NCBI GenBank assembly: GCA_964517495.1 | Contig: CAZFER010000029.1 | Coordinates: 1-64,000, forward strand | Direction of reading: 5' to 3' | DNA length: 64,000 nt | Source: CAZFER01 sp964517495 | GTDB taxonomy: Bacteria > Hinthialibacterota > Hinthialibacteria > Hinthialibacterales > Hinthialibacteraceae | Shown here: positions 35,513 through 44,896 of the stretch, one piece after another | Layout: every line of letters begins with the position of its first letter | How positions within the stretch are numbered: the first letter of the stretch is position 1 | Notes under the pieces: model-generated | Database searches by the model: none | What the model saw: the letters and a program-made list of their open reading frames with translations, nothing else | Told to the model about the DNA's origin: nothing | Translations under genes and position numbers: made by a program

Positions 35513-38248
35513 TTACCTCAGAAAATCAAGCAGGGTTTGTTGAATAAGTCTGGAACCAACCTGCAGAGTGGCATTAAATGCATTTTGTACTAACGTGAAT
35601 TCAGACACAGTTTCAGTAAAATCAGCGTCTTCAATTTTCGACAATTCCTGCCTTAAAAAATCCTCCCCCTCGGTTAGCCGTGCCTCGAAGGCATCCAACC
35701 GGTTTAGGCGGGTTCCCAAGATTGTTCGTCGGTCGAGTACCTTCTCCAAGTCCGTATCCAAATTATCAAGAGATGCCTGGATTCCGTCCGTATCATTCTC
35801 CCGCAAAGCGCTCTCCAACAATTGGATACTCCGGAAAATATTTCGCTCTTCCACTTCATTAACAGTGCCTTCGGCTTCAATTCCCAATACAGATGCAGTG
35901 TCTTGATCACTTGTCACCGGGCTAAACGCATTGGAATCATCTTCATCGACAAAAGTATATTTACTTATCCCAAGTAATGAGGTAAAACGTGAATTTACAT
36001 CCGTGCCGGTCGTATCTTTTTCAGGATCGATATAAAGCACATGTCCGTTATAGTTTCCAGTGATGCTTAACGTACCATCGGTGATCCGGGCTGAAATCAA
36101 TCCACCACCTGGACCTGATTTACCATCAATGGTGTCAATTCGATTGGCAATATCCTCAAGAGTATCCGTTTCATTAACGGCGATGGAATAGGTGTCCATT
36201 ACGGCACCACTTCCATCCCGTACTTCAATCTCGAATTGCCCTCCATTGGCTAGGGCAAACTCATCAAACGCCAAATTATTTGGTTGGATGGTCGCATCTG
36301 ATTGAATACGCGGGGGCGGAGGAGGAGCGTAAAGGCCAAGGTCACGGGCCGTTGTACCATTTTCGTAATCTTCAATCCTCAGAAATCCATTGTTCCCTGA
36401 AGTTGAATAGATATTAATCCCCGTACCTGTATCATTGATTTCCGCTTTAACCCCAACACTAGTGTTATTGATGGCTTTTATCACATCCCCAATGGTTTCT
36501 GCTTCGCGCAAATCCGCAATATCCGATGAACCGTCATTAAATATGGAAATCACTCCCTGATTGACGGTAGGGGGAATACCACTGACAGTGGGATCTTCAC
36601 GGCGAATCCCCAAACTGCCCCCTTCATCAGGATCAACCAACGAACCGGGCAGCTCATCCAATTTGGTATCGAGAGTTAATGGATCTGTTTTTTCAACTGT
36701 AGGTAAACCAGTATTCTCATCGATTGTGACTCGCGATGTAATATCACGGCCAAAGATCATTCGTGCATTTTCGACTTTGAATTGATCCGTACCCTCCACC
36801 GCGGAAATACCAATGCCGGTACCATCGGCATTAATAAAAGCAGTCGCCTTGCCTTTTAAACTCGGATGATTGTTGATCAATTCCAATAAATCACCCAGTT
36901 CTGAGCCGGGAACATCATCTTCATTACCAGTTTCATCGTCAAAGCTATGGCCTTGAGTCAAGCCACGTAAATCCAGGTTAATAACTTCATCACCGATAGT
37001 GATACGAAGGGTTTCCAAGCGTTCGATAAAATCGAGATCTCCATTATCCTTATACGCTTCGTTACCATTTTCATCCACATTGGTGATCGCCAAATTATCC
37101 CCAAACGAATCAGATGATAAACTGGAGGGGCCATGATTTGAATCCGCAAACAGGAATGAGTTATTTTGAACATTGATTCGGCTTCGTTCTGGTGTGGGCG
37201 AAACGGTGGGATCGGTAAGCGGATCCTGAGAGGGATAACCCACCGAGAATGATCGAAATCCATCTATTCGCCGATACATGCCCAGCGCACCCAAAAGATT
37301 TAAACCGAATGGAGGTTGAGGCTCAAAACCAGTTGGCCGTGCTCCATCCGACATTTCAATCGCGTCACCACGATGGGATTTTAAAACCAACTGATTTTGT
37401 TGGCCGATCGATGCCGTTACTTCTGGCACTTTGGCATTAATTCGCTCCACAACGTCTTCCAATGAATCAACCGATAAATCCACTCGTATTTCTTTTCCGT
37501 AAATTGAAAAACTCGCATAGTTATTGGGAGAAGGAGAGGGTGAATTATCCGGATTGGGTGAACGCTGTGTGTTTGTATCTGGATGACGCTCAGGAATAGG
37601 CGGAAGATTGGGAAAATCCGGATGGAGTTTACGTAATTCTTCCGCAAGCGAGGCGGAAGTATCTTCAAGACGCAGAGAACCGGAGACCTGATTGGGAGTA
37701 TGCAAAAATGTTTCAAACCCATGCAGATTCATGGTCACATTGGTGCCCTGGCTTAAGGCGACATTACGTTGAAAATCGTCACCATTATAAATGACCGTAT
37801 CATCAACACGCTTGAAAGCAATGGTTTGGGTTTCGCTGCCACCAAAAATGTATTGCCCATTAAAGTTTGCATTGGCCATATCCATAACCTGCCCATAAAG
37901 TTCAGATACCTGATTGGCTAATGACAAGCGCGCTTGGGCGTCAAGATTATTCCCCCCTTGCACGGCAAGTGTACGAATCTTTTGTATAGCTTCGGTCAGA
38001 TTTCCCATGGTGGTTTCAGACAATTCAAGGTTGGTACGTGCCCCCCCGATATTATCCAGATAATTCCTGCCCTGGTGGATTGATGAACGAAGATTAAGCA
38101 TATTGGGGAAATCGACTGGATCATCAGCAGGTTGATTGACACGGCGGCCGGTTGAAAGCTGATTTTGCAACTGGGCAATCCGTTGCATGTTCTGCTGTAA
38201 ATTAAACATCAAGTTATTGTTTAATAAACTTTGTGTGACTCGAACCAT
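35513..38248 (-). CDS. flgL: Flagellar hook-associated protein 3 (hook-filament junction), very long
   Basis: A 911-aa FlgL. Typical FlgL has about 300 residues. The ends are orthodox D0/D1 coiled coils: MVRVTQSLLNNNLMFNLQQN, LSTGRRVNQPADDP, FNGQYIFGGSETQT and, at the C-terminus, FTETVSEFTLVQNAFNATLQ. The central 580 residues carry several flagellin_IN-like modules (VDSLEDVVERINAKVPEVTA, EAETIGDVIKAINNTSVGVK, NETDTLEDIANRIDTIDG). It forms the junction between hook and filament. Serine/proline-rich stretches (NPDNSPSPSPNN) separate modules. GAGGAAA precedes the ATG. It lies 44 bp after flgK in the same operon. Confidence 0.93.
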   Translation of the reverse strand: MVRVTQSLLNNNLMFNLQQNMQRIAQLQNQLSTGRRVNQPADDPVDFPNMLNLRSSIHQGRNYLDNIGGARTNLELSETTMGNLTEAIQKIRTLAVQGGNNLDAQARLSLANQVSELYGQVMDMANANFNGQYIFGGSETQTIAFKRVDDTVIYNGDDFQRNVALSQGTNVTMNLHGFETFLHTPNQVSGSLRLEDTSASLAEELRKLHPDFPNLPPIPERHPDTNTQRSPNPDNSPSPSPNNYASFSIYGKEIRVDLSVDSLEDVVERINAKVPEVTASIGQQNQLVLKSHRGDAIEMSDGARPTGFEPQPPFGLNLLGALGMYRRIDGFRSFSVGYPSQDPLTDPTVSPTPERSRINVQNNSFLFADSNHGPSSLSSDSFGDNLAITNVDENGNEAYKDNGDLDFIERLETLRITIGDEVINLDLRGLTQGHSFDDETGNEDDVPGSELGDLLELINNHPSLKGKATAFINADGTGIGISAVEGTDQFKVENARMIFGRDITSRVTIDENTGLPTVEKTDPLTLDTKLDELPGSLVDPDEGGSLGIRREDPTVSGIPPTVNQGVISIFNDGSSDIADLREAETIGDVIKAINNTSVGVKAEINDTGTGINIYSTSGNNGFLRIEDYENGTTARDLGLYAPPPPPRIQSDATIQPNNLAFDEFALANGGQFEIEVRDGSGAVMDTYSIAVNETDTLEDIANRIDTIDGKSGPGGGLISARITDGTLSITGNYNGHVLYIDPEKDTTGTDVNSRFTSLLGISKYTFVDEDDSNAFSPVTSDQDTASVLGIEAEGTVNEVEERNIFRSIQLLESALRENDTDGIQASLDNLDTDLEKVLDRRTILGTRLNRLDAFEARLTEGEDFLRQELSKIEDADFTETVSEFTLVQNAFNATLQVGSRLIQQTLLDFLR

Positions 38249-38292
38249 TGTATTTCCTCTAAATCCTCAATCCGGCTCATTTACGGTTTTAT

Positions 38293-41200
38293 TTATGCCC
38301 CCAGCTGGTTCACAACCAAATCCAATAAACGATCGACGGTTGTAATAACCCGGGCAGATGCTTGAAACGCCTGTTGAAAGCGAATGATATTAATTGATTC
38401 TTCATCCAACGAAACGCCGGAATTCTGTTCCTGCAGGGTTTCCAATTCCCTCAATATTTTTTCATTGGTTTGAAAAAACTGATTGACACGCTGGCCTTCA
38501 ATTCCTAAACTCGAAACCGTTGAACGGTATGCTTCTCCTAGTGTTTGTCCCTGTAAAACCTCTTGATTTTCTAAACTAGCCAAAGCCAGCGCCGCTTCAT
38601 TGTTTCCAACATTTCCATTTGACGAGGCGGCAAGCAAGTTGATATTTTCGAGAATGTCGTTATTCACCTCCATCGAACGGCCATCGGTTCCCCGAAACAA
38701 GCCATTAATACCACTGGCCGCTAAAAAATGGCTTGTATCACCCGTGAATGAGATTTGTTCATTCTGTGAGGTGAATATTTCAAAATCTATATTTTTATTA
38801 CTTCGTGCGCGTACCATCCCTTCGAGTTTATCCCCAACGGCGATGGTTGAATCGGCTGCCTGAATGGGGGCATCATCGGTTTGGTTAAGTATGGCACCTT
38901 CGGTAAATCCCAAGGCAGATAACAACAGGCTATCATCGCTGCGAAAGGTAAATTCAAAACCACGCACCACATCGATTTGCAATTTATTCTGACCTGGATT
39001 TTTGGGATCTTTGGCGATCGATGCCAGAATAGGAGCGCCTGCCCCATCTGACGCTCTATTAATTTGATCGACAATATCCTGCATGGAGAGAACACCACCA
39101 ACCACAGATGGATCAGCCGAAATAGGAACTTCGAATATATTACTCACCACACCGGATTCGTTAGTCACAACGAATTCAAAACTCCCTTCGGTGAAGGGCT
39201 GATCACCAATCTTCCCATGTCCTTTTATCTCATCAAATCCCATTGCTTTAATGAGACCGGATGTATCATTTTGAAAGAAAAAAGAACGATGATCGCTCGA
39301 GGTGATTTCAAATTCGCCATCACTACCCACATCCACATTTAAATGGCTGTCCACTGCTTCAATGGCATCAGCCAAATCCTGGATTGAACTCACCTCTGTG
39401 GGAGATATTGAGATGGTGTGAATCGTGGGCATGTTGTTGTTGTCAATTAACACCAACTCAAAGTTACCTTCACGTACCACCCCTGGCGGTGGTCCGGGAA
39501 AAGCCGGTGAAAAAGGAGGATTCCCTGATCCCATAAAGGAATCCGTGGGTTGCCCTTCGAACGAGGTGACGGCTTGGGTGACATCTCCCCCAATAAGCGG
39601 TGTATTGGGATCCGTCATGGGGAATTCAAACGCTCGAAATAAACCGGACGTGTCATTTTGTATGGAAAAACTGACTTCCGGATCTTTCGCCTCCAGCTTA
39701 AGGACTCGGGCATCCGGATCGCTCTGGCTTGGAACCAGGTTAGCCCGGATTCGTCCGTCCGTGGCCGATTGAATCGCAGCGGCCAGCTCTTCGATCGTAT
39801 CCGTGTCAGAAAACGAGACCTCAAAAGGTTGCGCGCCATTTGTGGCCGGGTCGGAGTCGATGGGGTTGATGGCTCGATCCTTGAGATGCAATTCAAACGT
39901 ATATGTCCCCGCCGACTCCGCGATGGGAAAGCCTTGTGCCACATTTAAATCCCCCAACCCTTGATTCAGTTCCGATTCTTCTGCTCCTTGCTCGGCCACC
40001 ACTTTATTCACATAAACGGGGTCGAAACTGAACGCGGATTGTGCCTGCGAAACGACACCATCGCTTCGGTCGATGCGATTCACAATATCGTATAAGTTAT
40101 CAGTGGTATTGATGGGTACGTCATAGGTGTTAATTGTGTCGTTATCCGCATTGGCTACACGAATGGAAAATGCACCATCTTGAATGGGAAAAGGCTGATC
40201 AGCGGCTGCGGCATCCTGCGCTAAAGTTGGATGGTTGAACAATTTATCCAACGTCTTATTCGTCACCGGAGAAAATGCGCCTTCCGGTATGTCGAAATGG
40301 CTCTTTATCGAGGTGTATCCCTCAATCCCTGTGGCGCCACTGTGGATTTTATTCACCTCGAATATGATGGCACGGGCTAATGAATCGATCTCATCCTGCA
40401 GGAATGGGACAAGCCGGTCCCGTGCATCGAGCGCCGCTCCCAATCGGCCTTTGGTAATTTTGTCATCAAGGGTATAAACCCCCTTATCTCCTACCCGAAT
40501 TTGGGTAATTCGAATATTTCCGGATTTTTTCACCTCCTCTAATTTCATGTCGGTATGATTCACGCCATCAACCAACCGATAACCTGCAACCGCCACACTG
40601 ATCGCTCCATTTGGCTCCTCTTCTGTGGTGACGGGAATCATCTCAGATAAATCAGAAAGCAATTTATCCCGCCGATCACGCAAATCATTGGCATTCACTT
40701 TCTGCCCGCTTTCCGTCAGCATGATCCGGTGATTCAAGGTTGCAACCTCTTCTGCCATACGGTTGATTTCATCGACTTGCAGCGAGACTGATTCATTGAG
40801 GTCCTCTCGCAACACTTTCAACTGGTCTGATATGGTATTAATGGTCTCCGATAACGAGAGCGCATTTTCAACCGCAGCAGTTCGAATCTCAGGTGATTCA
40901 GGATTGACAGAAAGTTGATGAAATTCTTGAAAAAAGCGGGAAAGCAGGTTGTTGATTCCACCGGTTGATGACTGATCGGCGGTCTCTGATATGGGTGCTA
41001 ATGGATCATTTAAAATCGACTCAATGCGCAAAAAGATGTTGCTGAGTTCTTCATTGAAAGCGGTATCACTCTTTGCCCCTCGTATCTGGCCTTCAAGGAA
41101 CATATCCCGCAGCCGTTCCACATCAATAATATCCACCCCTTGGCCAAACACACCTTCAGAAGTGACCAAAGGGTTGGTGGCTTGTTGAATAATGCGCTGA

Positions 41201-41316
41201 CGCGAATACCCTTCAGTGTTCGCGTTGGCAACATTCTGCCCTGTGGTATTCAAACCGGCTTGTGCGGTGTGAATGCCTTGATTACCGATATTGAGAATTC
41301 CAAAAAGTGAAACCAT
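38293..41316 (-). CDS. flgK: Flagellar hook-associated protein 1, very long
   Basis: About 1007 aa from the ATG at 41316 (MVSLFGILNIGNQGIHTAQA); an upstream ATG at 41364 adds 16 atypical residues. The usual FlgK is 450-650 residues. The N-terminal signature is LNTTGQNVANANTEGYSRQR, and the C-terminal one VSLDEESINIIRFQQAFQAS. The conserved FlgK motif DTSHFLAASGINGLFRG appears near residue 860, and three degenerate copies precede it near 551 (QNDTSGLFRAFEF), 677 (QNDTSGLIKAMGFDE) and 790 (DDSLLLSALGFTE), each with a flagellin_IN-like segment. So the variable outer domain has been duplicated. The protein caps the hook beneath FlgL. Confidence 0.93.
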   Translation of the reverse strand: MVSLFGILNIGNQGIHTAQAGLNTTGQNVANANTEGYSRQRIIQQATNPLVTSEGVFGQGVDIIDVERLRDMFLEGQIRGAKSDTAFNEELSNIFLRIESILNDPLAPISETADQSSTGGINNLLSRFFQEFHQLSVNPESPEIRTAAVENALSLSETINTISDQLKVLREDLNESVSLQVDEINRMAEEVATLNHRIMLTESGQKVNANDLRDRRDKLLSDLSEMIPVTTEEEPNGAISVAVAGYRLVDGVNHTDMKLEEVKKSGNIRITQIRVGDKGVYTLDDKITKGRLGAALDARDRLVPFLQDEIDSLARAIIFEVNKIHSGATGIEGYTSIKSHFDIPEGAFSPVTNKTLDKLFNHPTLAQDAAAADQPFPIQDGAFSIRVANADNDTINTYDVPINTTDNLYDIVNRIDRSDGVVSQAQSAFSFDPVYVNKVVAEQGAEESELNQGLGDLNVAQGFPIAESAGTYTFELHLKDRAINPIDSDPATNGAQPFEVSFSDTDTIEELAAAIQSATDGRIRANLVPSQSDPDARVLKLEAKDPEVSFSIQNDTSGLFRAFEFPMTDPNTPLIGGDVTQAVTSFEGQPTDSFMGSGNPPFSPAFPGPPPGVVREGNFELVLIDNNNMPTIHTISISPTEVSSIQDLADAIEAVDSHLNVDVGSDGEFEITSSDHRSFFFQNDTSGLIKAMGFDEIKGHGKIGDQPFTEGSFEFVVTNESGVVSNIFEVPISADPSVVGGVLSMQDIVDQINRASDGAGAPILASIAKDPKNPGQNKLQIDVVRGFEFTFRSDDSLLLSALGFTEGAILNQTDDAPIQAADSTIAVGDKLEGMVRARSNKNIDFEIFTSQNEQISFTGDTSHFLAASGINGLFRGTDGRSMEVNNDILENINLLAASSNGNVGNNEAALALASLENQEVLQGQTLGEAYRSTVSSLGIEGQRVNQFFQTNEKILRELETLQEQNSGVSLDEESINIIRFQQAFQASARVITTVDRLLDLVVNQLGA

Positions 41317-41447
41317 GTGCAAACTATTCCGGATTTTCTTACCCCGGATGGTTTTGACCGGCATTTTTTTCCCGTCCGATACACCATCCTGGATGTTTGA
41401 GAATAGTTAATGCAACCGGTGTGCCCATTCTTCAAATACTTTGGAGA

Positions 41448-41464
41448 GCGGGCATCCTGCCCGC
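41448..41464. repeat. Short G/C-rich palindrome
   Basis: GCGGGCA-TCC-TGCCCGC is a perfect 7-3-7 inverted repeat within a gene-free region. GAGAGCGGGCATCCTGCCCGC-type elements occur as interspersed repeats in several environmental genomes. No T-run, so a terminator role is unlikely. Confidence 0.5.
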
Positions 41465-41590
41465 CCCTCACCCCCACAAACCCAACTTCTTCTCATGCAC
41501 TAATCGGCTTTGTATCCACCCCGGCTGGCAAAGGCATGGGTGCCAAGGGTAAAACACCGTTCTTTACCCTTAGCACCCAACTCGATTATT

Positions 41591-41746
41591 TTAATCTTTC
41601 GTTACAACGTCTGAACCTATTTTTTCGTCCACTTCACCTTTGATTGTCCAGCCGGTTATTAAGCCGAGGACAAACCATCCCAAGGCTAATATGCCAATGG
41701 CGACAATGTTGTCGCCAATGACTCGTATCCAGCGGAGGATATCCAT
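41591..41746 (-). CDS. Small membrane protein, 51 aa
   Basis: Reading frame ATG to TAA: MDILRWIRVIGDNIVAIGIL, then a hydrophobic run ALGWFVLGLITGWTI and a charged tail ending VVTKD. One or two membrane spans are likely. It begins 18 bp after the ferritin stop and on the same strand, so could be cotranscribed. The ribosome site is weak. No family is recognised; the clean membrane profile and position are the main support. Confidence 0.45.
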   Translation of the reverse strand: MDILRWIRVIGDNIVAIGILALGWFVLGLITGWTIKGEVDEKIGSDVVTKD

Positions 41747-41763
41747 TTACATACGGAAATTGT

Positions 41764-42267
41764 TTATTCCGTTGCGGGAGCGCTTCGGCTGCCTAATTCA
41801 CGGTTAAGCATAAACAATCCACCGGGTGCGCCGTCAATCATACGAAGGTTTTCAACCACATCAGATACATTGGATTCTTCTTCAACCTGTTCCTGGACAA
41901 ACCATTGCAAGAAGTTATTCGCTGCATGGTCTTTTTCTTCGATGCTTAAATTGACCAGATCATTGATGCATCCGGTTATCTTTTGTTCATGCTTCAGGGA
42001 GGCTTCAAAAGCGGCCAAGGGAGAATCCCATTCCTTCTGAGGCATATCGATGGCACTCAATTCCACGCGTCCGCCACAATCGATGATGAAATTATAAAAT
42101 TTTATGACATGGGTGAGTTCTTCATGGGCTTGAACCCGCATCCAATTGGCAAAACCACGCAAATTTTTGGCCTCGAAATAAGCAGACATGGCAAAATAAA
42201 GGTATGAGGAAAAAAGTTCCTCGTTAATCTGCTGATTAAAGGCTTTTTCAATCTTTTCTTTCATCAT
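41764..42267 (-). CDS. ftnA: Non-haem ferritin
   Basis: About 167 aa from the ATG at 42267, which lies 9 nt after GGAG; longer frames start at 42318. Ferroxidase ligands are visible: E in NQQINEELFSSYLYFAMSAY, E and H in MRVQAHEELTHVIKFYN, E in ASLKHEQK, and Q in FLQWFVQEQVEEE. The C-terminus has the usual fifth helix (SDVVENLRMIDGAPGGLFML). It stores iron as ferrihydrite in a 24-subunit cage. No iron-responsive operator is evident directly upstream. Confidence 0.94.
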   Translation of the reverse strand: MMKEKIEKAFNQQINEELFSSYLYFAMSAYFEAKNLRGFANWMRVQAHEELTHVIKFYNFIIDCGGRVELSAIDMPQKEWDSPLAAFEASLKHEQKITGCINDLVNLSIEEKDHAANNFLQWFVQEQVEEESNVSDVVENLRMIDGAPGGLFMLNRELGSRSAPATE

Positions 42268-42414
42268 ATTAATCATCTCCTTTTCAAATGTTGTTTTTTT
42301 CAAACGAAGTTCTTTCACGACTATACAAAAATTATTTTATTCATTATATCAACTTTAATCGAAGCCGATAAGCGTATCGATCCATTTAATGAAATGCACA
42401 TTCAAAATATGAAA

Positions 42415-43533
42415 TTAATCACTCAACCTCTTGACAAATACGTTTCGAAATTGAACGGGTACTCCACCACCCTGGATACCGATATGTCCCTTGTTGGAGC
42501 AATCTTTGAGCAAAGGTGCATCAAGAATAGGCATACCATTTATATAAACCTTTAGCATATGCTTTTGAGTAATGATATCCATCGCTTGCCAGGTCTCTGC
42601 TTGATGGAAAGTCTCAGGAATAGGATTTAATTTGTTGAAACGGGTGTAAAAATCCTCTCCCTTTTTCTTATCCACGATGGGAATCAGCAATCCGCTTTTC
42701 GCCGGATCGCCCTCGCCCGGATAACGAATCACAACATCGCAATTTCCTTTGGCTTGCTTGGGAACAAAAAAGTCGAATTTCAAGTGAAAATCAGAGAAAT
42801 CATCGCCTTTTGTTCCAATAACCCAAGGATCACTGGTGCCGGGATAATTCAGGATTCCATTTGGACTGATTGTTAATGTTTCTTTATCTCCAGCATGGAT
42901 ATTCATATGTTTGAATGTCTTATCCTCATGCTCCAATAAATTGGTGTATCCGATCTCCTTCACGCGAATGTTGCGGAAAAGAAACGCTCGATTTTCTGCC
43001 TGGATTCCCAAATATCCCCGGCGTTCTTCCAACTCATCGGTTTCCCACATCGATTCATCATCCATGGTTAATGAGCCATTCTTGCCATCCACAATCAAAT
43101 GGAACGCATGCCATTCTTCAGGTGGCCGTGGAGGTTGGGGAACGCGAATAAGGGCTTTGGGACCAACCACCAAAAAACCCAGCGCTCTTAAGCGCAAGTT
43201 GATTTGATATTCAACCGAGGGCCAGGGCTTCCCCTCGTTACCAGCCCGGAAATAAAAGCCACTATCATAATTATTCACGAGCGGGAAAATTTCGAATTTC
43301 AGTTCGAAATCATCATAGAGGTGATTGCTGCGCAGCCATCCCATGCCATCAACCAGGTGAAGAGCCTTTTCATTCTGTTCAACTTCAAACACAGCGTCAT
43401 TCATTACCGTCCAGCCATTCAGGTTTTTGCCGTTAAACAGGTCGATCCATCGCCCTTCCTCTGTGTGCCCAAGGTACGTGAATCCAAAACATACAATCCA
43501 TGCCATTCCAACAATCACGGCGATCTTTTTCAT
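42415..43533 (-). CDS. Secreted DUF1080-type protein with two lectin-like domains
   Basis: A 372-aa exported protein with signal peptide (AVIVGMAWIVCFGFTYLG). The N-terminal domain is DUF1080 (3-keto-disaccharide hydrolase type): WIDLFNGKNLNGWTVMND, DFELKFEIFPLVNNYDSGFY and FRAGNEGKPWPSVEYQINL. A second beta-sandwich of the same fold follows from about residue 225 (HLKFDFFVPKQAKGNCDVVI, GLLIPIVDKKKGEDFYTRFN, GHIGIQGGGVPVQFRNVFV). Enzymes of this family cleave oxidised glycosides. Here some domain copy may act only in binding. Confidence 0.85.
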   Translation of the reverse strand: MKKIAVIVGMAWIVCFGFTYLGHTEEGRWIDLFNGKNLNGWTVMNDAVFEVEQNEKALHLVDGMGWLRSNHLYDDFELKFEIFPLVNNYDSGFYFRAGNEGKPWPSVEYQINLRLRALGFLVVGPKALIRVPQPPRPPEEWHAFHLIVDGKNGSLTMDDESMWETDELEERRGYLGIQAENRAFLFRNIRVKEIGYTNLLEHEDKTFKHMNIHAGDKETLTISPNGILNYPGTSDPWVIGTKGDDFSDFHLKFDFFVPKQAKGNCDVVIRYPGEGDPAKSGLLIPIVDKKKGEDFYTRFNKLNPIPETFHQAETWQAMDIITQKHMLKVYINGMPILDAPLLKDCSNKGHIGIQGGGVPVQFRNVFVKRLSD

Positions 43534-43847
43534 GTTTTATTTCCCTCTTTCATTGTGGAATATCAACAAAATACCTCAAAATAGCGAACAAGAAAAGCAT
43601 GATAAGCCATAACTTTAGAATTCATTGAGGTATATGAATACACATTATCAGAATAAAATTTAGAAAGTATACTATCCAATTGTTTAATGGTAACGTGTCA
43701 TCCGAATGAAGTAAAAGTAAAGAATCCAACTGTTTTTCTAAACATGAATCAAATATTATTGAGTTATAATTTAATTTTTCTGAAAGTTGTCTATAATGTC
43801 ATTCAATCTTATTGATCAATTCACTCTATAAATAAAAGGAGTTTTAT
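43534..43847. other. Intergenic region between divergent genes
   Basis: 314 bp, A+T-rich, between the DUF1080 gene and the carbonic anhydrase gene. I see no gene, repeat or convincing promoter; TATAAA at 43827-43832 has no matching -35. Confidence 0.5.
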
Positions 43848-44891
43848 ATGAATATCAATCGAAAGAATATATTATGTTCGGTAATATTATCCCTACTCTT
43901 AGTGGTCACATTCAGTTTTGCTTCGGAGAAGAACCAAACCATGTCTGCCGATAAGGTCATTCAAAAACTCAAAGAAGGCAATCAACGCTTTGTTGATAAC
44001 GAAAGAGAATACCCAAACCTGGATACCAAACGCCTGAAAGAAGTCTCCAAAGGTCAACATCCCTATGCCACAGTAATCACCTGTTCTGACTCACGAGTCC
44101 CGCCGGAACACCTTTTCGACGCGGGATTGGGTGATCTTTTCACCATACGCGTGGCAGGAAATGTCAGTGGAATCCATGAATTAGGCTCTATCGAATATGG
44201 TGTTGACCATTTAAACACACCAGTTCTATTGGTTTTGGGCCACAGTCACTGTGGAGCAGTTTCAGCCGTTGTAAATGAGGCCGAGGTACATGGAAATATT
44301 CCCGCGCTGCTTTCTCCCATTGTCCCTGTCGCCAAACAAATAAAATCAAAGCACCAGCACACCGACCAGGAGACATTGATCGAAAAAACCATCGAAGCCA
44401 ATGTTTGGAACACAATCGAAAACATCCTACGCAATAGCCCTACTACCCGCGAACGAGTTGAAGCGGAAAAATGCCGTATCGTGGGGGGGATTTATCACCT
44501 GGAGAACGGTAAAGTGGAATGGCTGGGAAGCCATCCGGCACAAAACGAAATCATAAAGGTAGCGGACGAGAAAATGACAAATTCAGGCTTTGTTCACATC
44601 GTATTCTTCTGGCTTAAAGAAAATGCAACCGACGAAACCATTCAGCAGCTAATAGACGACTGCAAACACTATTTAGGCAGCATCGAAACAGTGCGAAAAA
44701 TACAGGTGGGGCAACCCGCAGGAACCCCGCGTGATGTGGTTGATAATAGCTATAAAGTTTCACTCATCGTCCATTTTGATGATAAGGCAGGGCATGATTA
44801 TTATCAAAATGCCGACCAGCACCTCAAGTTTATTGAACGCAACAAAGATTATTGGGAGCGGGTTCAGGTTTACGACATGTTGCCACAATAG
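43848..44891 (+). CDS. Secreted beta-carbonic anhydrase fused to a Dabb domain
   Basis: A 347-aa protein. AAAGGAG precedes the ATG; signal peptide LCSVILSLLLVVTFSFASE. Residues about 30-230 form a beta-class carbonic anhydrase: EGNQRFVDNEREYP, zinc Cys in VITCSDSRVPPEHLF, FTIRVAGNV and zinc His/Cys in LVLGHSHCGAVSAVV. It interconverts CO2 and bicarbonate in the periplasm. Residues about 245-347 are a Dabb (stress-responsive alpha/beta-barrel) domain: SGFVHIVFFWLKENATDE, VRKIQVGQPAGTPRD and DNSYKVSLIVHFDDKAGHD. I know of no standard family with this pairing. The linker is short and the frame clean, so it is not an assembly artefact. Confidence 0.88.
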   Translation: MNINRKNILCSVILSLLLVVTFSFASEKNQTMSADKVIQKLKEGNQRFVDNEREYPNLDTKRLKEVSKGQHPYATVITCSDSRVPPEHLFDAGLGDLFTIRVAGNVSGIHELGSIEYGVDHLNTPVLLVLGHSHCGAVSAVVNEAEVHGNIPALLSPIVPVAKQIKSKHQHTDQETLIEKTIEANVWNTIENILRNSPTTRERVEAEKCRIVGGIYHLENGKVEWLGSHPAQNEIIKVADEKMTNSGFVHIVFFWLKENATDETIQQLIDDCKHYLGSIETVRKIQVGQPAGTPRDVVDNSYKVSLIVHFDDKAGHDYYQNADQHLKFIERNKDYWERVQVYDMLPQ

Positions 44892-44896
44892 TCACT

